64,000 nt of DNA from Marixanthomonas sp. SCSIO 43207 (GCF_019904255.1 NZ_CP063203.1:434001-498000), one strand, 5' to 3'. Positions 17,157 through 26,835 are shown, counted from the stretch's first letter. The notes: a model not told the origin generated them from the letters alone. Made by a program: numbers and translations.

Positions 17157-17931
17157 CTAGACTCCAACTGTTTAAATCTTTTATAGCGTGATGGGCAGTA
17201 AGATCAAACTGTACCGGCACAACTGAAACAAAGCCATTTGCCAGCGCCCATTCATCTGTGTCTTCCCCTTTGTCTTCATTAATAAACTCACCTGTTAACC
17301 AATAATATTCTCTACCTAAAGGGTTAACACGTTTATCAAATTGTTCTTCCCAATGTGCATTGGCTTGTCTACAAACTTTTATACCTTTTATTTTTCCTTC
17401 GGCCAATTTTGGGAAGTTTACATTTAACACAACCCCTTTAGGTAATCCGTTTTCAAGTGTTTGCTTAGCAATTTTTTTGATAAACTTTTTGGTTGGTTCA
17501 AAATCTGCATCTAGAGAGTAATCAAGTAATGAAAAGCCTATGGATGGTATCCCTAATGTACCAGCTTCAACAGCTGCACTCATGGTTCCACTATAAATTA
17601 CATTAATTGATGAATTACTTCCATGGTTCACACCACTCACGCACAGGTCTGGTTTGCGTTTTAAAATTTCATTTACCGCCAATTTTACACAATCTACAGG
17701 AGTTCCGCTACTACTGTATTCTTCTTGTGGTTCATCTTTATGAACTTTTACTGCATCACAATAAAGCGTATCGTTGATAGTAATTGCGTGGCCCATTCCG
17801 CTTTGCGGTGAGTCTGGTGCTACTACACAAACGTCTCCAATTGTATTCATAACTTCTATTAGCGCTCGTATTCCGGGAGCAGTAATTCCATCGTCATTGG
17901 TAACTAAAATAAGTGGTTTTTTCTTTGTCAT
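17149..17931 (-). CDS. surE: 5'-nucleotidase SurE
   Basis: 260 residues. Metal-dependent survival protein that removes phosphate from 5'- and 3'-nucleotides and short polyphosphate. The N-terminal TNDDG holds the two Asp metal ligands (13-14), Ser44 lies in DSPQSGMGHAIT, and the third metal site is in CVSGVNHGSNSSINVIYSGTM. Size matches the family. It is the first gene of a minus-strand run (surE, small membrane protein, then lpxB and NlpC) and divergent from the aminotransferase gene. Confidence 0.95.
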   Translation of the reverse strand: MTKKKPLILVTNDDGITAPGIRALIEVMNTIGDVCVVAPDSPQSGMGHAITINDTLYCDAVKVHKDEPQEEYSSSGTPVDCVKLAVNEILKRKPDLCVSGVNHGSNSSINVIYSGTMSAAVEAGTLGIPSIGFSLLDYSLDADFEPTKKFIKKIAKQTLENGLPKGVVLNVNFPKLAEGKIKGIKVCRQANAHWEEQFDKRVNPLGREYYWLTGEFINEDKGEDTDEWALANGFVSVVPVQFDLTAHHAIKDLNSWSLDE

Positions 17932-18019
17932 AACGTGAATTTGAAAACGTAAAAATACAATTTTATGATGGGGTATACTTTAAGAAATAGTTTCATTTTT
18001 CTTGAAATAGATAATATCA

Positions 18020-18050
18020 TTGCACCCCGAATTCAATTTTCGTAATTTTG
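18020..18050 (+). promoter_or_regulatory. Promoter of the DegT-galE operon
   Basis: TTG at 18020-18022 and exact TAATTTTG at 18043-18050, 20 bases apart. The ATG at 18078 lies about 27 bases further on. A TTG codon in frame at 18048 overlaps the -7 element and cannot be the start. Confidence 0.7.
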
Positions 18051-18077
18051 AAGAAACAATTCTTTTCAAAATATAGT

Positions 18078-19235
18078 ATGCGAAAAATACAAATGGTCGA
18101 TTTAAAAGGCCAATATGAACATATTAAAGATCAAGTAAATCAATCTGTTCTAGAAGTTATTGATTCTACAGCTTTTATTAATGGTCCTGAAGTACAACAA
18201 TTTCAAAAGGAACTAGAAGAATACTTAGATGTAAAACACGTTATTCCTTGTGCAAATGGTACCGATGCGTTACAAATTGCTATGATGGGTTTAGGGTTAA
18301 AACCCGGAGATGAAGTTATTACAGCAGATTTTACTTTTGCAGCTACTGTTGAAGTGATTGCTCTATTAGGCTTAACCCCTGTTCTAGTTGATGTTGATCC
18401 TGTAAATTTCAATATTGATGTAGAAGCTATTAAAAAAGCAATCACACCAAAAACAAAAGCTATTGTACCTGTTCATTTATTTGGTCTAGCTGCCAATATG
18501 GATGAAATTATGCAAATTGCTAATGACAATAACTTATATGTTATAGAAGATAATGCACAAGCCATTGGCGGCACGTATACCTCAAAAGATGGTACAAAAA
18601 CAAAAACAGGGACTATTGGCCACGTAGGTTCTACTTCATTTTTTCCTTCAAAAAATTTAGGTTGCTATGGAGATGGTGGTGCTATTTTTACAAATGACGA
18701 TGATTTGGCTCATACTATAAGAGGAATTGTTAATCATGGAATGTACGTAAGGTATCATCATGATGTTGTGGGCGTAAACTCAAGACTAGACTCCATACAA
18801 GCGGCAGTTTTACGTGCAAAGCTACCTCATTTAGACACCTACAACGCTTCAAGAAGAAATGCGGCAAGGAAATATTCAAAAGCTTTTAATGGCATTGAAA
18901 ATATCATTATTCCTACCGGGTATTGCGAAGCCGAAAACGCTGTTTGTGATGTATGTGATTGTCACGTGTTTCATCAATATACACTTCGGGTTTTAAATAC
19001 AGATCGAGATGCTTTGGTTAATCATTTAAATGAAAACGGAATCCCTTGTGGTGTTTATTACCCAATTCCTCTTCATCTTCAAAAAGCATATAAAGATGAA
19101 CGCTATAATGAGTCTGACTTTTCAGTAACCAATCAATTGGTTAAAGAGGTTATTTCACTCCCTATGCACACTGAACTAGATGATGAACAAATTGAATATA
19201 TTACCACAACTGTAATCAACTTTGTAACTAACTAA
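18078..19235 (+). CDS. DegT/DnrJ/EryC1/StrS-type sugar aminotransferase
   Basis: 385 residues. PLP enzyme that aminates a keto-sugar nucleotide, normally for O-antigen, capsule or glycan building. It begins with the typical MVDLKGQYEHIK segment; PCANGTDALQIAM binds the PLP phosphate, IEDNAQAIGGTY holds the Asp that pairs with the ring nitrogen, and Lys192 (SFFPSKNLGCYGDGGA) forms the Schiff base. Four cysteines at 283, 290, 293 and 295 (CX6CX2CXC), just before VFHQYTLRV, are an insertion relative to the textbook family and may bind metal. The stop overlaps the galE start (TAATG). Confidence 0.92.
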   Translation: MRKIQMVDLKGQYEHIKDQVNQSVLEVIDSTAFINGPEVQQFQKELEEYLDVKHVIPCANGTDALQIAMMGLGLKPGDEVITADFTFAATVEVIALLGLTPVLVDVDPVNFNIDVEAIKKAITPKTKAIVPVHLFGLAANMDEIMQIANDNNLYVIEDNAQAIGGTYTSKDGTKTKTGTIGHVGSTSFFPSKNLGCYGDGGAIFTNDDDLAHTIRGIVNHGMYVRYHHDVVGVNSRLDSIQAAVLRAKLPHLDTYNASRRNAARKYSKAFNGIENIIIPTGYCEAENAVCDVCDCHVFHQYTLRVLNTDRDALVNHLNENGIPCGVYYPIPLHLQKAYKDERYNESDFSVTNQLVKEVISLPMHTELDDEQIEYITTTVINFVTN

Positions 19236-20257
19236 TGAAAAAAATATTAGTTACCGGCGGTCTTGGTTACATTGGTTCTCACACCGTTGTTGAACTTCAA
19301 AATGCAGGTTTTGAAGTAGTAATTATAGACAATTTATCAAATTCATCACTCGATGTTTTGGGAGGCATTACCAATATCACCTCTCAACCTCCTACATTTG
19401 AACGTTTAGATTTACGAAATAAATCGAAGGTAACAGAATTTTTCAAACTCCATAAAAACATAGAAGGAGTTATACATTTTGCCGCTAGTAAAGCTGTTGG
19501 TGAGAGTGTAAAAAACCCACTTCTATACTATGAAAACAACATTAACACCCTTGTTTATTTATTGCAAGAATGCAAAGCACACAAGATAAACAACTTTATT
19601 TTCAGTTCATCTTGCACTGTTTATGGCGAACCAGACAGCCTGCCTATTACAGAAACTGCACCTGTAAAAAAGGCGATGTCTCCCTACGGAAATACCAAAC
19701 AAATAAATGAAGAGATTTTAATTGACACTTGTGCGTCCTCTCAACTACAATCTATTGCTTTACGGTATTTCAACCCTATTGGCGCCCATGAAACAGCAGA
19801 AATAGGCGAATTACCTATTGGTGTGCCTCAAAATCTTGTTCCGTTTATTACACAATCTGCAGCCGGAATAAGAGAACAACTATCTGTTTTTGGCAACGAT
19901 TATAATACTCCAGATGGAAGTTGTATAAGAGATTACATTCACGTTGTAGATCTAGCAAAAGCCCACGTGGTTGCACTTCAAAGATTACTAGAGCAAAAAA
20001 ATAAAAGTTCGTTTGAAGTTTTTAATATAGGAACGGGACAGGGAAACTCGGTTTTTGAAGTTATCAAAGCATTTGAAAACGTTACCGGAAAGAAATTAAA
20101 CTATAATGTTGTGGAAAGACGCTCTGGTGATGTAACTGCTGTTTATGCAGATACAACAAAAGCTAATGAAGAATTAGGCTGGAAAGCAGAAAAAACCATT
20201 CAACAAGCATTAGCTTCAGCTTGGAAATGGGAGCAAAAAATCCGAAATAAAGCGTAA
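19235..20257 (+). CDS. galE: UDP-glucose 4-epimerase GalE
   Basis: 340 residues. Interconverts UDP-glucose and UDP-galactose (or the N-acetyl forms) with bound NAD. Extended SDR: NAD-binding GGLGYIGSHT (8-17), catalytic Ser in FSSSCTVYGEP (Ser126 region), and Tyr151/Lys155 in SPYGNTKQ. ALRYFNPIGAHETAEIGE and GSCIRDYIHVVDLA are the GalE sugar-binding stretches. The start overlaps the aminotransferase stop by one base, so the two make a nucleotide-sugar pair, probably for surface glycans. Confidence 0.95.
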   Translation: MKKILVTGGLGYIGSHTVVELQNAGFEVVIIDNLSNSSLDVLGGITNITSQPPTFERLDLRNKSKVTEFFKLHKNIEGVIHFAASKAVGESVKNPLLYYENNINTLVYLLQECKAHKINNFIFSSSCTVYGEPDSLPITETAPVKKAMSPYGNTKQINEEILIDTCASSQLQSIALRYFNPIGAHETAEIGELPIGVPQNLVPFITQSAAGIREQLSVFGNDYNTPDGSCIRDYIHVVDLAKAHVVALQRLLEQKNKSSFEVFNIGTGQGNSVFEVIKAFENVTGKKLNYNVVERRSGDVTAVYADTTKANEELGWKAEKTIQQALASAWKWEQKIRNKA

Positions 20258-20294
20258 CTTTAGTTTTTCTTATTCACTTTTTAAACTTCAACTT

Positions 20295-21575
20295 ATGAAA
20301 ACAAAGTTCGTTTGTATTCTTTTCGTGTTATTTTCAGTATTCGTTCAAGCACAAAAAACCTATTTACATTGTGGTAAAATGGTAGATGTAAAAAATGGCG
20401 TTGTACTTAATTCAAAAACCATTATTGTTTCAGGCAATACAATTGAAGCTATAAAAGACGGTTTTATCATACCTGATGACAAAGCATCAAAAATAATTGA
20501 CCTGAAAGATAAAACTGTGCTACCAGGTTTAATTGACATGCACGTACATATTGAAGGTGAAACAAGTGCTGATAATTACTTAAAACCATTCACATTAAAC
20601 GAAGCAGACGTTGCTTTTAATTCTGTTGTATTTGCTGAAAAAACACTTATGGCAGGGTTTACAACTGTAAGAGACCTAGGTGGAAGCGGTGTCAATGTAG
20701 CCCTTCGTAATGCCATAAATAGTGGTAAAATAACAGGACCTAGAATTTTTACTGCAGAAAAAGCTCTTGCCTCAACCGGCGGTCATGCAGACCCTACAAA
20801 CGGTAGAAAACGTGATTTAATGGGCAACCCTGGACCTAAAGAAGGTGTTTTAAACGGTATAGAAGATGCCCGAAAAGCCGTTAGACAACGATATAAAAAT
20901 GGAGCAGATTGGATTAAAATAACAGCAACCGGAGGTGTGTTAAGCGTTGCGAAAAATAGTAAAAACCCTCAATTTACTGAAGAAGAAATTCAAGCTATTG
21001 TCGCTACAGCAAAGGATTATGATATGCAAGTTGCTGCTCACGCTCACGGGGACGAAGGGATGCAACGAGCCATAAGAGCGGGTGTAAAAACAATTGAGCA
21101 TGGTACACTTATGAGTTCAGAAACGATGGCTTTAATGAATGAAAAAGAAGCATATTTGGTTCCTACAATAAGTGCAGGAAAATACGTAGCCGATAAAGCA
21201 AAAGTTGATGGGTATTATCCTTCCATTATCGTTCCAAAAGCTCTTGAAATTGGTTCTCAAATTCAGAATATGTTCAGCAGGGCTTATAAGAAAGGTGTTG
21301 GTATTGCTTTTGGCACAGACGCTGGAGTGTTTCCTCATGGAGAGAATGGAAAAGAATTTGGCTATATGGTTGAAGCAGGTATGCCACCAATAGAAGCAAT
21401 ACAATCTGCAACAATTACTAATGCAAAGTTGCTAGGTGAAGCTAAAAACCTTGGCCAACTAGAAGCAAATTTTATAGCAGATATCATTGCCGTAGATGAT
21501 GATCCTATAAAAAATATTAAAACTTTGGAATATGTGGTATTTGTGATGAAAAGTGGTGTTATTGAAAAATATTAA
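20295..21575 (+). CDS. Secreted metal-dependent amidohydrolase (prolidase/imidazolonepropionase type)
   Basis: 426 residues starting with a signal peptide (MKTKFVCILFVLFSVFVQAQ). The TIM-barrel amidohydrolase fold shows all metal motifs: HxH in DMHVHIEGE (His83, His85), a probable carboxylated lysine in ADWIKITATGGV, His in AAHAHGDEGM and TIEHGTLM, and the final Asp in FGTDAGVFPHG. Exported relatives act on Xaa-Pro/Xaa-Arg dipeptides or cyclic amides, but the substrate cannot be read. It is 37 bases after galE on the same strand; co-transcription is possible although the functions are not obviously linked. Confidence 0.88.
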   Translation: MKTKFVCILFVLFSVFVQAQKTYLHCGKMVDVKNGVVLNSKTIIVSGNTIEAIKDGFIIPDDKASKIIDLKDKTVLPGLIDMHVHIEGETSADNYLKPFTLNEADVAFNSVVFAEKTLMAGFTTVRDLGGSGVNVALRNAINSGKITGPRIFTAEKALASTGGHADPTNGRKRDLMGNPGPKEGVLNGIEDARKAVRQRYKNGADWIKITATGGVLSVAKNSKNPQFTEEEIQAIVATAKDYDMQVAAHAHGDEGMQRAIRAGVKTIEHGTLMSSETMALMNEKEAYLVPTISAGKYVADKAKVDGYYPSIIVPKALEIGSQIQNMFSRAYKKGVGIAFGTDAGVFPHGENGKEFGYMVEAGMPPIEAIQSATITNAKLLGEAKNLGQLEANFIADIIAVDDDPIKNIKTLEYVVFVMKSGVIEKY

Positions 21576-21914
21576 CCATACTTATTTACAATTAATGAAA
21601 GCTCAAGTATTTTCTTTATTACCACATTATTAATAACTTTTGTTTGTCATAGTCAAACAAAATTTGAAAAATATTTTATTAAAACGATGCTAGATTGCAA
21701 TTAGAATTAGTTCTAAATATTCAAAGAAATTAAACTTAGAGTTTCACTCCGTGGATTGAGTTTCAAAACCTATTTAAGATTTTAAAAAAATTTATAAAAA
21801 CTTTTGTAATCTTGAACTACACTCTATTTTAAGAGATTCCGGAGGTTTAACATAGTATCCTTGCATAAAACCTTAAGTCTTTGTTATTTTGTACTTTAAC
21901 TTTAAAACAAAGTG
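21576..21914. other. Gene-free AT-rich stretch
   Basis: No reading frame with coding character on either strand. It contains a perfect 9-base inverted repeat (21638-21662). Near its 3' end is TTATTTTG, one base from the -7 consensus, before the small basic protein gene. I see nothing else. Confidence 0.6.
21638..21662. repeat. Perfect 9-bp inverted repeat (7-bp spacer)
   Basis: TTTTGTTTG-N7-CAAACAAAA, 62 bases after the amidohydrolase stop. It is followed by only three T, so it is a weak terminator candidate; an operator for an unknown regulator is the alternative. Confidence 0.5.
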
Positions 21915-22106
21915 ATGAAATTAGTTTCAGTGAAACGAAAAACAAAGAGTGAAAAACGATTTACCGAAAAAATGGGAATGTTTACTGCGAAAGTGGTGTA
22001 TGTAAAAAAACGATTTTTAAATATCCCCTTTAAAACATTACACAAATACCGCGAAACCTATTACGGTAAAGTAAAAGATTGTGAAGATTGCCAAATCACG
22101 GCATAA
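21915..22106 (+). CDS. Small basic protein of unknown function
   Basis: 63 residues from ATG 21915, rich in Lys and Arg (KRKTKSEKRFTEK, VVYVKKRFLNI) and ending in KDCEDCQITA with a CxxC. It has no signal peptide or membrane helix. I recognise no named family; the charge suggests nucleic-acid or ribosome contact, but that is only inference. A GTG directly upstream is in frame, but ATG is the simpler choice. A strong terminator follows, so it is an independent short transcript. Confidence 0.6.
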   Translation: MKLVSVKRKTKSEKRFTEKMGMFTAKVVYVKKRFLNIPFKTLHKYRETYYGKVKDCEDCQITA

Positions 22107-22130
22107 AAAATATAATAACTTTTAAAATTA

Positions 22131-22163
22131 AAAAGCCCTCTATTTTCTATAGAGGGCTTTTTA
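22131..22163. terminator. Terminator between small basic gene and gldN
   Basis: AAAAGCCCTCTAT / ATAGAGGGCTTTT, perfect stem with a short TTTCT loop, flanked by A and T runs. It can serve both the plus-strand small gene and the minus-strand gldKLMN operon. Confidence 0.85.
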
Positions 22164-22186
22164 ATTGTAATTGTATGTTTATCGCA

Positions 22187-23086
22187 TTAATAGTTCCAAA
22201 GATCAATTTCCATGTTACGGATGCTCTCTTCGATTCTATCTGATTCTAATAATTGCATAAGCGCATTATCATTAATGTAATCACGTACACCTCGATCTCC
22301 TTGTACGTTATCTTCTTTATAAATCATAGCTTCAAATCGCCTAGAATTGAGCAAATGATCGTATGAAATTGGCTGTGACGTGTTTTTACGGTTAAAAGCT
22401 TTGGCATTATGCAACACATCTCTTGCTGCCGGAAACCAAACCCAGAACAACTCAACCTTACTATCAATATTATCATCAGGGAACGCCTTTGAACGGGCTT
22501 CATTAGCTACTGGACAAATTCCTAACAACCTATATTTAAGTTCGCCTTGACGCTTGTCTATGTACCATATACCACGTATGCGCCATTCTTCAAGATCTCC
22601 TGCATCAAGAGTAAATTTTCTGATGTATTGAGGATCAACTGTTCCTTCAGCATTAAATTGTTCAATACCAAGATCTGTTGTATCGCTATACACCAATGAA
22701 GCACTTAAATCATCAAGTGTTCTCTTTTCAGTAAAATAAGAGTCTGCATACACATGCTCTATATCTCCATTTTTTATTCCTGAAACAAGTACATCATATA
22801 ATGATCTACGCTCTGAACCAATGTTATTTGTATCAATAGGATAGTACAATGGAAAGTTTACTCGCTCATCAAGATCTATAATTTCCCAAGTTGTTTTTGA
22901 CCATAATACATCACGCTCATCTACGTAACCATAAGGCAAAGGTTCATCATTATCATAGGCAATTTGTGCCTCGGTCTTCTTACCTATATCATCCGGAGTT
23001 TCGGCATTTAATATATTTACTTGTGCGGTAGCACCAAAAGATATTAAAAGACCAAAAAGAGCCGTAATAACATTTTTATTGTTCAT
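22187..23086 (-). CDS. gldN: Gliding/T9SS protein GldN
   Basis: 299 residues with an N-terminal signal peptide (ending FGATAQV). GldN (PorN in Porphyromonas) is a periplasmic part of the type IX secretion system; with GldK it forms the large ring under the outer membrane. Characteristic stretches are NILNAETPDDIGKKT, DDEPLPYGYVDERDVLWSKTTWEIIDLDERVN, and SYDHLLNSRRFEAMIYKEDNVQGDRGVRDYI. It is last in the conserved order gldK-L-M-N, 17 bases after gldM, and the terminator follows. Confidence 0.95.
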   Translation of the reverse strand: MNNKNVITALFGLLISFGATAQVNILNAETPDDIGKKTEAQIAYDNDEPLPYGYVDERDVLWSKTTWEIIDLDERVNFPLYYPIDTNNIGSERRSLYDVLVSGIKNGDIEHVYADSYFTEKRTLDDLSASLVYSDTTDLGIEQFNAEGTVDPQYIRKFTLDAGDLEEWRIRGIWYIDKRQGELKYRLLGICPVANEARSKAFPDDNIDSKVELFWVWFPAARDVLHNAKAFNRKNTSQPISYDHLLNSRRFEAMIYKEDNVQGDRGVRDYINDNALMQLLESDRIEESIRNMEIDLWNY

Positions 23087-23103
23087 ATTCTTTACTTTTT
23101 ATT

Positions 23104-24660
23104 CTAGTTTGTCAACTCAATAAATACAGGAGCCGTTTTCTTTAACTTAACATTACTTCCTGAAATACTGGTGTTAATATCATAAATCTGTACAGCTTCA
23201 CCACGTTTTGCTCTTCTTAAAGCAGCTTTTGCTTGAGCATTTAGTTTGGTTCCACTTACTATCACTGTAGGTTGACCAGAGACTTTAAAGCTAAAGCCTG
23301 TTACACGTAAGTTAAGGTCAAAATCAAAATCTTCTAGAATAGCACTAATACTAGCTATTTCAAGGCCTTGACGTTGCATTCTTACAATACCGGTTTCTCC
23401 TCGTACGGCACCTGTTGGTGCAGGTATTCCTTTAATACGGAATTCTTTAGGAGTTCTAATTGGCTCACCATCAGGTAAAGTACCACTAGCGGTAATAGTA
23501 ACTGTAGAACCTGTAGTAGGCCGCATAACATATTTACTACCAGACACCTTACTTAAACCAGGTGCAGATGCATTCACCTTATTATCTGGGATACCAGGAA
23601 TAGAAACCGTCATAGGGTTATCTACACCACGATAAACTACATTCATTTTATCTGCTGAAATTACAGCTGAATTAGGCTTAGATATGGTTGAAAATGTACT
23701 TTTTACTGGCACTTCAATATCTTTCCCGTCTTCTGCAAAAATCAAGTTACCTTCAATAGTATGGTCACCTGCACTTCCCGCACTTATATTTAATTTTACT
23801 TTACCACCCTCAAAAGAATATTCGTTTTCTTTTAATGGTCTTCCATCTAGAGTTAGTTCTACTCGAGAGGGTTTAGTATTAGGGTCTGTTCTACCTAAAA
23901 CGATACCTCCATCAAACTCTTCTCCTGCGTAATAAGCAGATTTTGATGTTTCAAGAAGAGTATTATAATTAGTAAATGACAAAGCAACTTCTTGTTGACC
24001 AGCTAACATTTTTGATAAAATCTCGCTTTGGGTTGTTTTGATATCATTCTGCATTTGAGTTAGTTTAGTTCTGGATGCAACTAACGGGAATCCTTCAAAG
24101 TGATAATTTAACCACGGTACTTCAACACCGTCACGACGTTCTACTGGTTGTGTTTTAAATTTAGCTTCTACATCACTAGCGATACTAGGATAAGAATCTC
24201 CTATAAGACTAATTACTCCTTCTCGATATGCATCGATTTTTGAAATAAAAGTCTTTCCTTCTGGCGATAATTTATCGCCTTGAAATAATTTTTGATCTAA
24301 ATAATCAGATTTATCTTGAACTTCATAATCTTCAGTTTCATCAGGTTTTAAGGTTCCAACCATACCTGTTTTTAAATCTGAAAGATAAGTGTCTAATTCA
24401 TTAGACATTGAACTTATTTGATCAGCCTTTTCTTTTACAGCACCGTACTGTTCTGCTTGTTCACTAGCTTTTGTTGCTAGGTTATTCATAAACGCAGTGT
24501 TTCTAGCTTCGGTAGCTGTATTTGAATCTGCTAATCGTTCATTTAAAAGCCCAAAAGCTGATAATACTTCTTTGGACATATTTAATGCCAACATTGCGAT
24601 GAAAATCAGATACATCAGATTAATCATCTTTTGTCTAGGTCCTAGTTTTCCACTTGCCAT
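23104..24660 (-). CDS. gldM: Gliding/T9SS motor protein GldM
   Basis: 518 residues. One N-terminal membrane helix (about 13-32, MINLMYLIFIAMLALNMSKEVL) and a long periplasmic part of four domains: helical first, then three beta domains. GldM pairs with GldL to form the proton-driven rotary motor of type IX secretion and gliding and reaches to the GldK/GldN ring. Opening MASGKLGPRQKMINLMYLIF is typical. The protein is of normal length and no motif is missing to my eye. gldL is 46 bases upstream, gldN 17 bases downstream. Confidence 0.96.
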   Translation of the reverse strand: MASGKLGPRQKMINLMYLIFIAMLALNMSKEVLSAFGLLNERLADSNTATEARNTAFMNNLATKASEQAEQYGAVKEKADQISSMSNELDTYLSDLKTGMVGTLKPDETEDYEVQDKSDYLDQKLFQGDKLSPEGKTFISKIDAYREGVISLIGDSYPSIASDVEAKFKTQPVERRDGVEVPWLNYHFEGFPLVASRTKLTQMQNDIKTTQSEILSKMLAGQQEVALSFTNYNTLLETSKSAYYAGEEFDGGIVLGRTDPNTKPSRVELTLDGRPLKENEYSFEGGKVKLNISAGSAGDHTIEGNLIFAEDGKDIEVPVKSTFSTISKPNSAVISADKMNVVYRGVDNPMTVSIPGIPDNKVNASAPGLSKVSGSKYVMRPTTGSTVTITASGTLPDGEPIRTPKEFRIKGIPAPTGAVRGETGIVRMQRQGLEIASISAILEDFDFDLNLRVTGFSFKVSGQPTVIVSGTKLNAQAKAALRRAKRGEAVQIYDINTSISGSNVKLKKTAPVFIELTN

Positions 24661-24706
24661 TTGTAGTCTTTTTTAAAGATTAATAAATTTAGTTGAAAAA
24701 ACTAGA

Positions 24707-25354
24707 TTAGTTTCTATTCATTGCTGAAAGCATTCCACCGTAGACTCCATTAAGTGAAGAAAGGTTTGTAGCTAAATGCTCCATTTGTTGTTTTAATTGA
24801 GTAGCGTTCTCTGCTACTTGCTCATTAACTTCAGCTTGACGGCTTGTAGATTCTACTTGTACTTTATAGAGGCTGTTTAATGATTCCATTTGAGCAGCGG
24901 CTAAAGCCATCTCCTCGCTATATTTTTTGGTAGAGCTCATTGCTTCTGCAGTTGGAGCCATTCCTTTTGCAGCACCTTCAAAAGAACGAATGCTTGTACT
25001 TAGGCTGTTCATTAATTCTGAATCGATACGTGCTTCTTTTAGCATTTCATCTAGCTTCTTAGATAAAAGCCCTTCTGCATCTTTAGGCTGCTCTTCTTTC
25101 TTTTTCCCTCTTGATTGACCTCCAGCCAATTCTGGGTAAACCAATGACCAGTCTAAATCGTCATCTACAGGTTCAAATGCTGAAATTGCAAAAATAATTG
25201 CTTCAGTAATAAGACCAATTGCTAAAAGGATACCTCCATTAAGAGGGCCAAGTTCCCAGTGAAGTATTTTAAATAAAGCTCCTAAGATTACAATAGAAGC
25301 TCCAAGGCCATAGGCCATGTTAAACAGTTTCTTTGATGATTTTGACTGTGCCAT
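24707..25354 (-). CDS. gldL: Gliding/T9SS motor protein GldL
   Basis: 215 residues. Two N-terminal membrane helices (about 13-33 and 38-58) carrying the acidic residue used in proton flow (in ILHWELGPLNGG and FAISAFEPV contexts), then a cytosolic helical, coiled-coil tail rich in Gln, Glu and Ala. GldL makes a ring around GldM in the inner membrane. The sequence AYGLGASIVILGALFKILHWE is the family's signature. It lies between gldK (73 bases) and gldM. Confidence 0.96.
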   Translation of the reverse strand: MAQSKSSKKLFNMAYGLGASIVILGALFKILHWELGPLNGGILLAIGLITEAIIFAISAFEPVDDDLDWSLVYPELAGGQSRGKKKEEQPKDAEGLLSKKLDEMLKEARIDSELMNSLSTSIRSFEGAAKGMAPTAEAMSSTKKYSEEMALAAAQMESLNSLYKVQVESTSRQAEVNEQVAENATQLKQQMEHLATNLSSLNGVYGGMLSAMNRN

Positions 25355-25427
25355 AATTAAAAGTTTTTAGATTAGTTTAGTTAAGTTATGATTTTAAATA
25401 TCGTTATTTTGGTATTACAAGAGGGGC

Positions 25428-26801
25428 TTATCTTCCGTCACCAAAATCATTGTTTAAAGTTACATCTGTACCCATGTAATCTTGTACAGTTCTGAAACCA
25501 ATATAGCTTCTTGCAGAATCTGCATATTCATAATCACGAGTACTCACTTGCAAGAAGTAAGCTACATCTTTCCAAGAACCACCACGTACTACTTTTCTCA
25601 TGTTATCAGGATCGTTAACATTAGGGTTCATAGTTGAGGTGTATTCATATGAAGCAGGGTCATAAGAAGAGGCTACCCATTCACTTACATTACCTGCCAT
25701 ATTATAAAGGTTATAATCATTAGGCTCGTAAGCGTCTGCTTCTACAGTATACAAGGCTTGATCTGCAGCATAATCACCACGTAAAGGTTTAAAGTTTGCC
25801 ATAAAACAACCTCTGTCATTTTTAGCATAAGGACCTCCCCAAGGATATGTAGCAGACTCGAGACCACCGCGTGCAGCGTATTCCCACTCTGCTTCACCTG
25901 GAAGACGGAATGAATTTACGTGTTGACGATTTCTTGATTTTTGATACGCATTTTTATACAAAGTTCTCCAAGCACAAAATGCTTTTGCTTGTTTCCAACT
26001 TACTCCTACTACCGGATAGTCTCCGTATGCTTCGTGCCAAAAGTAATCGTTGTGCATTGGCTCATTATACGAGTAATTAAAGTCTTTGATCCAAACTGTT
26101 GTATCTGGATATATTTTTACTTCTTCTTTCTTTATGAAGTCTTTTCTGTTTTTACCTTTTGCTTTTGCTGCAGCACCAATATCCATATAAGTATATTGAA
26201 ACTTCAACTTATCTACATCAATTGTACGCTGACCATTGTAAGCTTCTTCGGCAGGGATATACATCGTATCCATAACTTCTGAATAATACTCATCAGGAAA
26301 TTCTGATGTATCCCAAATGATATCAATATCATTGTTTATTTTTCTTCCGGCATAGAAATCTTCACCCATCCCGTAATAGTTATCATAGTTGTATTGTTCC
26401 CAAGGAGTCATTTCTTCACTTTCTTGGTCAACAAAGGCAAATTCACCAATACCACCATCACCAGGTGTAGCTCCTACTTCATCTGCTAAAATAGCCAACT
26501 TAAGGCGCACTGTTGAGTCTCGCACCCAATTTACAAATTGTCGATACTCTGCATTGGTAATCTCAGTTTCATCCATATAAAAAGAGCGGACTGTAACTGT
26601 TTTGGTAGGCGCGTCATTTACGGCTACAAAATCGTCATCCGCTTTACCCATGATGAAAGATCCACCTGGGATAAGGGTCATTCCAAACGGTTTTTCGGGA
26701 TGCCATTTTTTACCTTCTGCCCCTATTAATTCACCCCGGTCTCCGGAATTACAGCTGTATAGAAAGGCAACAATCGCAGTTAATGCAATAAACTTCTTCA
26801 T
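25428..26801 (-). CDS. gldK: Gliding/T9SS lipoprotein GldK
   Basis: 457 residues. Lipoprotein signal with lipobox ending LYSC (Cys17), then a formylglycine-generating-enzyme-like (sulfatase-modifying) fold: GMTLIPGGSFIMGK, FYMDETEITNAEYRQFVNW, PVVGVSWKQAKAFCAWR, RLPGEAEWEYAARGG, NLYNMAGNVSEWVASSYDP, VVRGGSWKD. In GldK this fold is structural and not thought to be enzymatic; the protein forms the outer-membrane-bound ring with GldN. It is the first gene of the operon. Confidence 0.96.
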   Translation of the reverse strand: MKKFIALTAIVAFLYSCNSGDRGELIGAEGKKWHPEKPFGMTLIPGGSFIMGKADDDFVAVNDAPTKTVTVRSFYMDETEITNAEYRQFVNWVRDSTVRLKLAILADEVGATPGDGGIGEFAFVDQESEEMTPWEQYNYDNYYGMGEDFYAGRKINNDIDIIWDTSEFPDEYYSEVMDTMYIPAEEAYNGQRTIDVDKLKFQYTYMDIGAAAKAKGKNRKDFIKKEEVKIYPDTTVWIKDFNYSYNEPMHNDYFWHEAYGDYPVVGVSWKQAKAFCAWRTLYKNAYQKSRNRQHVNSFRLPGEAEWEYAARGGLESATYPWGGPYAKNDRGCFMANFKPLRGDYAADQALYTVEADAYEPNDYNLYNMAGNVSEWVASSYDPASYEYTSTMNPNVNDPDNMRKVVRGGSWKDVAYFLQVSTRDYEYADSARSYIGFRTVQDYMGTDVTLNNDFGDGR

Positions 26802-26835
26802 AGGTATCAGGTTAAATTTTCGAGATTTAAGGGCG

